DNA from: Rhabditoides inermis
Taxonomy: Eukaryota; Nematoda; Chromadorea; Rhabditida; Rhabditidae
DNA length: 64,000 nt
Reading direction: 5' to 3'
Assembly (NCBI GenBank): GCA_963966185.1
Contig: CAWZYM010000151.1
Coordinates: 367,501-431,500 of the forward strand
Numbering within the stretch: position 1 is the stretch's first letter; each line of letters starts with the position of its first letter. Both the position numbers and the translations under genes were made by a program. Under the pieces are notes generated by a model. The model had not been told where the DNA came from. It made no database searches and worked only from the letters and a program-made list of their open reading frames with translations. Shown in pieces: positions 56,959 through 64,000 of this stretch.

Positions 56959-57944
56959 ATATCACACGGTCTCTGTAAAAAGCGAACTCTCGATAAACTA
57001 GAAAAATCATAGTCACGGATTTTGATGAAATTAATTTTCCTGAGGTTTTCAAACATTCTGAACACATCCTGCGCAGTGGCTAAGTCCAAAAAAATTTTTG
57101 GTACCAGATATGGTATACGGTACCCCAAATTTGCATAATGGCCCAAACTCAACCAAACTTAGATCTGAAGATGTCATTTTACTCGTTACATGATTATAAA
57201 CAAGTTTATAATTGAACATTTCTGCATAATTTCAATTTTTAAAAAATTATAGTCACAAAACCAAAAAATTTTCTATTTTACCAGATATTTTCTTTTTTGA
57301 AAATTCAACCGATGTCCGCCCAGTTCAAATGAAAGCAACGTTATATTAAACAGATTATGACGGTCATTTTCAGCTATTAAAATCAAAAATCGAAAGACAC
57401 CTTTTTTGGGAACAGCCGCTCAAAGTTGGTACACTCCGACATTCCTAGTCAACAAAATTCCAACTGCAAAGCATTTATCAACAAAAATTGCGGGGAATCT
57501 TCAAATCAAACTATTCGAATGTTTATACGTTATCTCTAACACGATAATTACTTGTAGTAAAGTAAATCACTCATAAGAACATAAAATCGTTAACGTTTTG
57601 CGATGATTGCAGGTACACCAATCGGGCTCTTGCATTCATTCCCATTTGGGTATTTGCCTTGCGGACAATACTCATACGAACCAACATTGGTGTTGGTAAT
57701 CGATAGCTATTTGATATCCATCGATAATCGAATGCGCGGCAACTAAGGACAAGCTTCTCCATTGATGTGAGATTCAACTGACCACAGGAAACGAATGTAC
57801 GTGATTATTCCAATCTTGTGGATTTCATCTCGGTAGGCCATCATATTGGACTCCATAAGATTAAAATGTTCTATTTTCCCGCACCTGACATGACTGCAGA
57901 GTGAGACAGACTTGCTTGGCATTAAAAGATCCTGAGAGAGAGCG

Positions 57945-58008
<64 letters not shown>

Positions 58009-58934
58009 AGATCGAAGTCGTTCACATCTCGATTATTTCTGATTCTACATCTACGGACAGATCAAAGTGAAAGAGGTTGGGTTGCGCACAGGATACCGCA
58101 AGCAAAACAACGCAAGCTAATCCTTAGTTGCCGCGCATTTCGATTATCGATAGATAACAAATATCTATCGATTATCAACATCAATGTTGATTCCATGTTG
58201 GTTCGTATGAGTATTGTCCGCAAGGCAAATACCCAAATGGGAATGAATGCAAGAGCCCGATTGGTGTACCTGCAATCATCGCAAAACGTTAACGATTTTA
58301 TGTTCTTATGAGTGATTTACTTTACTACGAGTAAATATCGTGTTAGAGATAACGTATAAACATTTGAAAAGTTGGATTTGAAGAATCCCCACAATTTTTG
58401 TTGATAAATGCTTTGCAGTTGGAATTTTGTTGACTAGGAATGTCGGAGTGTACCAACTTTGAGCGGCTGTTCCCAAAAAAGGTGTCTTTCGATTTTTGAT
58501 TTTAATAGCTGAAATTAACCGTCATAATCTGCTGAATATGACGTTGCTTTCATTTGGACTGGGCGGACATCGGTTAAATTTTCAAAAAAGAAAATATCTG
58601 GAAAAATAGAAAATTTTTCGGTTTTGTGACTATAATTTTTTATTCATTGAAATTATGCAGAAATGTTCAATTATAAACTTGTTTTTAATCATGTAACGAG
58701 TAAAATGACACTTTCAGTTCAAAGTTTGGTTGAGTTTGGGCCATTATGCAAATTTAGGGTACCGTATACCATATCTGGTACCAAAAATTTTTTTGGACTT
58801 AGCCACTGCGCAGGATGTGTTCAGAATGTTCGAAAACCTCAGGAAAATTAATTTCATCAAAATCCGTGACTATGATTTTTCTAGTTTTGGTCTAGTCTGT
58901 GGAGAGTTCGATTTTTACAGAGACCGTGTGATAT
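56959..58934. mobile_element. Long foldback element B (1.98 kb)
   Basis: Ends ATATCACACGGTCTCTGTA and inverse, related to element A at 17,725. The arms carry mirrored open frames (SIVRKANTQMGMNARAR at 57,571-57,777 minus and before 58,311 plus), with substitutions between arms. The centre has a (GA)n run at 57,946-58,006. Nested between the two LTRs. Confidence 0.85.
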
Positions 58935-59267
58935 TGTTCAATTTGAATGTGATTCAAAAAAAGAAAATTACATGACCAACCTCTTTTTGAACTTGACAAA
59001 AGAAGTCTACATCGCAGCCAGCAGTTACATCGAGCGGATGAGGCTGCAACGAGGTATCAGGTATCATAGAGATACAGCAACTTGAAACATGTATGACAGT
59101 AACACAAATGAATCCGAAATCATAAACTACCGAACTCAGCCGACTCCGTGCGGTACTGGCCATCATGTCTGTGACATCATCGGGATCGGAGGCGAGGAGA
59201 ACGCGCGCCCGACATGTGCATACCTAGATGAAATGGTTATGTGATCTTCCAGTATTATCAAAGTACG

Positions 59268-59462
59268 GTCAGTCTCTTCGAAAGCAATTCCGTAGTGTTT
59301 CGAAGAAATAGCAATGCATTTCGATATGTTCGGAAGTATTCGGGAGTATTCGAGAGTATGCGGGAGTATTCCGAAGGCGATTCGAGAGTGTTCTGGGGGC
59401 GATTCGAAAAGTAATTCCGAAGTGTTTCGAAGGCATACGAAAGTGTTTGAAAGAGACTGACC
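59268..59462. repeat. Small inverted repeat of TTCGAAG-type units (195 bp)
   Basis: Ends ACGGTCAGTCTCTT and inverse. The interior is degenerate units such as AGTATTCGGG and GTGTTTCGAAGGC. Confidence 0.6.
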
Positions 59463-60420
59463 GCAACTTCCAGAACAAAAGGGGAGGTCTGATATCATTG
59501 TCATTACGCTATTGAAATTCACCCATTTACATTCAGAATAATCAGATTACGTTTACAAAAACAATTCGGATTGACACTCATTCTATGGAAGGCAGCCTTG
59601 CTGCGGGTGTTTACAGTGGTTCTTCCATTTCTGCTTCCTGGTAGACGACTGAATGATGTAAACGGCATTCTAGCTGTAGTACACAACGATATAATGACGA
59701 CTATACACAATACAAGTAACAAAATACAAGCAAAACATAAACAGAATTCAAAACGAAAACAAAACAATTTTACGCATCGGCGTTTAGTCTGTAGGCTAAT
59801 ATCTGTTAGCCAACGTAAGTGCGTGCTTTCTTGTCATTTGAATAGCGTACATGTTTAATCTCACGCATGTGGGACTTGCGTGAGATCTGCCAGGCGATCG
59901 CGCTCTGGCTTCACGCACTTCCGACATGCGTAGCCTCGCCTCTCTCTCTCGCCCCCCGCGCGCGCTCCTCTCAAACACTCGCCACATGCGTACGGTCGTC
60001 TCACGCACATTCCATATGTGTACCGCTCTCTATTCTTGTTCACGCAGTGTGAGGATTTACCCGAGTATACGATTGTGATTGTTCTGATCAACGGCCAGCC
60101 CGCAGACAAATTGCAGTACGGCGAGATTCGAGGAGCCAAATCTTGGTAGGAGACTAATGGGATCAGGCGGCAATCAGATCAGGCGTCTCCACCGAGGGCA
60201 AATTTATTGCATTACGGTTGTGTGATGGCGATTGTGCGAAGGCGATTACAACGTGGCAGCGAGTGAGAGAGGTACCGTAAAGCAGCGCTCATTGTTGCTC
60301 GGGAGTCGTCTATTATCCTTCCTATTACGCGGACACTTACTTCGACGCTTCGGCGGGCATATTCGGACACGGACCGGACGGCAAGGAAACGTGAGTCTGT
60401 GAAAGGCGTACTATTCACGA
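59463..60420. other. Degenerate retroelement leader region
   Basis: GTGGCAGCGAGTGAGAG near 60,251 resembles leader/primer-site sequence found just after 5' LTRs. No gene was recognised. CACGCA...ACATGCGTA motifs at 59.87-60.02 kb are inverted copies of those near 56.45-56.53 kb. Confidence 0.4.
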
Positions 60421-60479
60421 TCGGTCGTGACTTGTGATCAGTAGATACGGTGTGGCGGAAACATACTAGGTAACCTGGG

Positions 60480-61204
60480 CTTAGGCCTTCCGGCTGTAGC
60501 TGAGTGGCCGAAATTCGACGGATCTGGTTCGTTTACTCGTTTCGAAAGTGAGCTGGAGGAGCGTGTAAAGTTGTTCGGAATCAGTGAGGGAAAGCGTACG
60601 TACATTCTTCCCCTCCTGCTAGAGAAAGAGGCGAAGGCGGTGTACGATGATCTGAGTTCCACAGTGAAGGGTGACTATGAGGCGAGCATGGATGCGATCA
60701 AAAAAACACTTTCGCAACGACTTGTACTTGATGAGGACGATGCGAGAGCTAATGAGTACTCAGCAGAAGCGTGGCGAGTCGGCGCTCGAGTTTGCGAACA
60801 GAGTGGCTGACTTGGTGGATGAATTGGATGAGTCGGCGGAAGTGAGAGACAGTCTCCCAAAAACGAATTTCATGCGTGGACTCAATAAGAGTCTCTATGA
60901 CGCTCTTGTTCTCAATGTAAAATCGAGTGGAAAGTTTTCGGAACTGAAGACGGCGGCAATTGAGATGGAGACTAGAATGAGAGCTGTCTGTGTCTGACGA
61001 AATGGAATTGTCGGCGGAGGTGAATTCGATGAGCCTCGGTAGGCGTCACGGCGAGTCGCGCGGTGGCGACGGAAGCGATTCCAGGGTTGGCGACAGGTAT
61101 GAACAGGATCGCATTCGTGGAATGGCACGGAGGAGCGACAACTCGCGTCACTGGAGGAGCCGGCGACGCGACTATTCAAGCAGCAGCAGCGACCAAGAAT
61201 GCTA
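60480..61204 (+). pseudogene. LTR retrotransposon gag, frameshifted
   Basis: Reads EWPKFDGSGSFTRFESEL, FGISEGKRTYILPLLLEKEA, KAVYDDLSSTVKGDY, then in another frame KRGESALEFANRVADLVDEL, NFMRGLNKSLYDALVLN, AAIEMETRM, then a further frame rich in Arg, Ser and Gly to 61,204. The pattern is the capsid-like domain of Ty3/gypsy- or BEL-type Gag. Two frame changes, near 60,750 and 60,990, break it. No protease, reverse transcriptase or integrase follows: the 3' LTR begins 177 bases later. The copy is non-autonomous and dead. Confidence 0.7.
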
Positions 61205-61380
61205 ATGTGTGATGTGCTGTGGTATGGTGAGGCTATGAATTATAGCAGTTTCGTGGCGATGTGTTGATATTTGTGCTAGTTAGAAGAGAGTATGATATGT
61301 TAATCATTCCTCATTAGGCGATTTGTATTGATTGGCGACATTTTGAAACTTCGAGGACGAAGTTAATTAAAAATTGGAGA

Positions 61381-61618
61381 TGTCATGTATATGTGTAGCT
61401 GATGTGTAATGCGCGAGTGAGTGCGCAGGAGGCGGGGTCAGAGACCGAGCAAGAGAGGCGAGCCCGAAGGGCGAGAGAAGGGAGTGTGATAGGTATGGCG
61501 GACGCGTGTGGCGGACTAACGCGTGTGCGTAGCGTAACCTTTTATCCTGTACCTATCTATGCAGATAAATGTTATAGTCAATTGTTATCACCTGGCATGA
61601 GAGGGGAACATCCCGTAG
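61381..61618 (+). mobile_element. LTR, 3' copy (about 238 bp)
   Basis: Direct repeat of 55,092-55,329. It is preceded by CTTCGAGGACGAAG and a short purine stretch (TTGGAGA) where a polypurine tract would be. Confidence 0.8.
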
Positions 61619-61900
61619 ATCGCGTTAAAGATGAATGACTTACGACTTACGATCAGTTGAAATTACTTCCGAATGTTTGCCAAATGGCACCACAGTCGGT
61701 TGATGAGGAAGAATGGTAAGTAATTATCACTCTCACAGGTATCAGACAACACTCGCCCGGGATACACACAAATGCCCATGGAAATTGTGTGTTGTTCAAC
61801 AATGTTTTACACTTTATGAATCGAGCTTCTTTTTTCAAGAAAAAAAAACGTTTGAGAGACTTACCTCGACACAATCTCCTGCTACTTCTTCTTCTCCTCC
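61619..61900. other. Short spacer, no gene recognised
   Basis: Open frames here continue into the neighbouring repeat and are not coding in appearance. Confidence 0.4.
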
Positions 61901-63350
61901 CGCTCCTGCTCCTCCTTCTCTTCCTCATTTTCCTTTTCCATCTCGTTCTCCTCCTCCTCCTGGTCCTTTTCTTTCTCCTCTTTCTCCTCCTCCTTCTCCT
62001 TCTCTTTCTTCTCCTCCTCCTTCTCCTCCTCTTTCTTCTCCTCCTCCTTCTCCTCCTCTTTCTCCTCCTCTTTCTCCTCCTCCTCTTTCTCCTCCTCTTC
62101 CTCCTCCTCCTCCTTCTTCTCCTCCTCCTTCTCCTCCTCTTTCTTCTCCTCCTCCTTCTCCTCCTTTTTCTCTTTCTCTTTCTCCTCCTCCTCCTTCTCC
62201 TCCTCCTTCTCCTTCTCCTCCTCCTCCTTCTTCTCCTCCTCCTTCTCCTTCTCTTTCTTCTCCTCCTCCTTCTCCTCCTCTTTCTCCTCCTCTTTCTCTT
62301 CCTCCTCCTTCTCTTCCTCCTTCTCCTCCTCCTCCTTCTTCTCCTCCTCCTTCTCCTCCTCTTTCTTCTCCTCCTCCTTCTCCTCCTCTCTCTCCTCCTC
62401 TTTCTCCTCCTCCTCTTTCTCCTCTTCTTTCTCCTCCTCCTCCTTCTCCTCCTCCTTCTCTTCCTCCTTCTCCTCCTCCTTCTCCTCTTCCTCCTCCTTC
62501 TCCTCCTCCTCCTTCTTCTCCTCCTCCTCCTCCTTCTCCTCCTTCTCCTCCTCCTTCTCCTCCTCTTTCTTCTTCTCCTCCTCCTCCTCCTCTTTCTCCT
62601 CCTCTTTCTCCTCCTCCTCCTTTTCCTCCTTCTCCTTCTCCTCCTCCTTCTCCTCCTCCTCCTTCTCCTCCTCCTTCTTCTTCTTCTCCTCCTTCTCCTC
62701 CTCTTTCTTCTCCTCCTCCTCCTCCTCCTCCTCTTTCTTCTCCTCCTCCTTCTCCTCCTCTTTCTCCTCCTCTTTCTCCTCCTCTTTCTCCTCCTCCTCC
62801 TTCTCCTCCTCCTTCTCCTCCTCCTTTTCCTTCTCCTCCTCCTTCTCCTCCTCCTCCTTCTCTTCCTCCTTCTCCTTCTCCTCCTTCTTCTCCTCCTCCT
62901 TCTCCTCCTCTTTCTTCTCCTCCTCCTTCTCCTCCTCTTTCTCCTCCTCTTTCTCCTCCTCCTCCTTCTCCTCCTCCTTCTCCTCCTCTTTCTTCTCCTC
63001 CTCCTTCTCCTCCTCTTTCTCTTCCTCTTTCTCCTCCTCCTCCTCCTCCTCCTCCTCCTTCTCCTCCTCCTTCTCCTCCTCCTCCTCCTCCTTCTCCTCC
63101 TCTTTCTTCTCCTCCTCCTTCTCCTCCTCTTTCTCCTCCTCTTTCTTCTCCTCCTCCTTCTCCTCCTTCTTTTCCTCCTCCTCCTTCTCCTCCTCCTCCT
63201 TCTTCTCCTCCTCCTTCTCCTCCTCTTTCTTCTCCTCCTCCTTCTCCTCCTCCTCCTTCCTCCCCTCCTCCTTCTCCTCATCTTTCTTCTCCTTCTTCTT
63301 CTCCTCCTCCTCCTTCTCCTTCTCCTCCTCCTCCTTCTTCTTTTCCTCTT
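61900..63350 (+). repeat. 1.45-kb CTC/CTT homopyrimidine array
   Basis: The plus strand is almost purely C and T, built from TTCTCCTCC and CTTTCTCCTCC-type words in multiples of three. All three frames on both strands therefore stay open for about 500 codons, giving poly-Leu/Phe, Pro/Ser, Lys/Glu and Arg/Lys. Longer units of 24-27 bp recur. It is a simple-sequence array, not a gene, though an acidic low-complexity exon cannot be wholly excluded. Confidence 0.9.
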
Positions 63351-64000
63351 GCACGTCAGAGTATTGCACGATTACATACTTCGAGCAGCGTCGACGAAGC
63401 TTCCTCTGTCATATCTCTGAAATATGCATGAATGAAAATGAGTGTGAATGAAATAAGTATGACACGAACACACAATCACTCACTCATCGATTCGCAGCTG
63501 CGGCGTTTCTTCCACTTCCAATTCTACGTACATGATTCTGAAGAACATGATATTCATATCATTTTAAAATAGTTTTAACCGAAACGTTCAAAGACAAATA
63601 AATAGGCAAGTTGAACTTTGAACACGCAGCAAATTGAGAACACAAGATTCAACCGTTCCGAGCAAACCACAAGACTGATGGGTGTCACATACACACAAAA
63701 CAAAATTGAGCTCGCGCAGTCATGACAACTTGACACCACTCGGGAAGCGCAAATCTCTGACCCCTAATGAGACGGGGCCGATTGTCTGCACCTGGCCCAA
63801 TCAAGCTCCTCTGTCTCTCCGCCTTTCCCCTTCATTATACCTGTACCCCTAGATGGTCTGATCTCCAAACCCATACTAACACCGCGTTTTTTCACACACA
63901 ATGACCAATGATCATACTCAGACTCACCGACACCGTCTTTCGCAGACGACAAACGCAGCGGTAGGCGAAACGCAAAACGGCTCCATGTTCTTGAAGAATG
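63351..64000. other. Terminal stretch, no gene recognised
   Basis: No splice-supported exon seen before the window ends. Confidence 0.45.

Noticed and set aside
57571..58311. Twin frames with SIVRKANTQMGMNARAR as real genes
   Set aside because: They are also mirror images within foldback B, and the differences are not biased to synonymous positions by eye.
61653..63431. 500-codon Arg/Lys, Glu/Lys or Pro/Ser proteins
   Set aside because: All six frames are open because of period-3 simple sequence. Nothing singles out one frame.
1..64000. CRISPR array, toxin-antitoxin system or bacterial operon
   Set aside because: There are no regularly spaced repeats with unique spacers. Gene structure is spliced and eukaryotic throughout.

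Overview
The window looks like nuclear DNA of a nematode. Genes are built from many small exons with mostly short GT-AG introns. Several start codons lie 0-12 bases after a 3' splice-site-like sequence, as expected for spliced-leader trans-splicing. The gene families also fit: a cytoplasmic intermediate filament with a lamin-like tail, paired C-type-lectin secreted proteins, a multi-CUB membrane protein, a PAN/apple-like secreted protein and a nematode-type tyrosine phosphatase. Species cannot be named from the sequence alone. There are no bacterial-type operons, CRISPR arrays or rRNA genes.

Layout. 0-5 kb: 5' end of a protein tyrosine phosphatase gene (minus), a small Cys-rich gene (plus), a broken BTB/T1-like gene (minus), a PAN/apple-like gene (plus) and the first two exons of a second BTB/T1-like copy (plus). 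5-8 kb: a GC-rich hairpin, a MITE-like element and a transposase-derived gene (minus). 8-12.4 kb: a repeated exon family, a small secreted protein gene, a second gene starting 71 bases after it (possibly one operon) and an uncharacterised helical gene. 13-15.4 kb: a damaged alpha-spectrin fragment (minus). 16.5-21.4 kb: a dead reverse transcriptase piece, two foldback elements, a Mutator-like MITE and the 3' exons of a BTB/T1-like copy. 22-28.8 kb: a type I membrane protein with about four CUB modules (plus). 29-33.7 kb: an 18-exon intermediate filament gene (minus). 36-37.4 kb: an inverted duplication and a second copy of the 11.8-kb helical gene. 38-46.2 kb: two C-type lectin genes (minus). 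46.6-49.3 kb: a CR1/jockey-like LINE lacking its endonuclease. 53.7-54.2 kb: a truncated third lectin gene (plus). 55.1-61.6 kb: two LTRs, a broken gag and nested foldbacks. 61.9-63.35 kb: 1.4 kb of CTC/CTT repeat.

The most striking structure is a 3,183-bp inverted repeat (39,560-42,742 and 49,475-52,657), apparently without indels, around a 6.7-kb spacer. Its left arm sits inside an intron of a lectin gene. A second pattern is that (CT)n or (GA)n runs repeatedly begin within a few bases of 5' splice sites across unrelated genes. A third is two 552-bp copies of a terminal-inverted-repeat element, each with a clean 9-bp target-site duplication.

Exon boundaries were read by hand from splice signals and reading phase. 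They are firm for the intermediate filament and first lectin genes, good for the CUB and PAN genes and approximate elsewhere.
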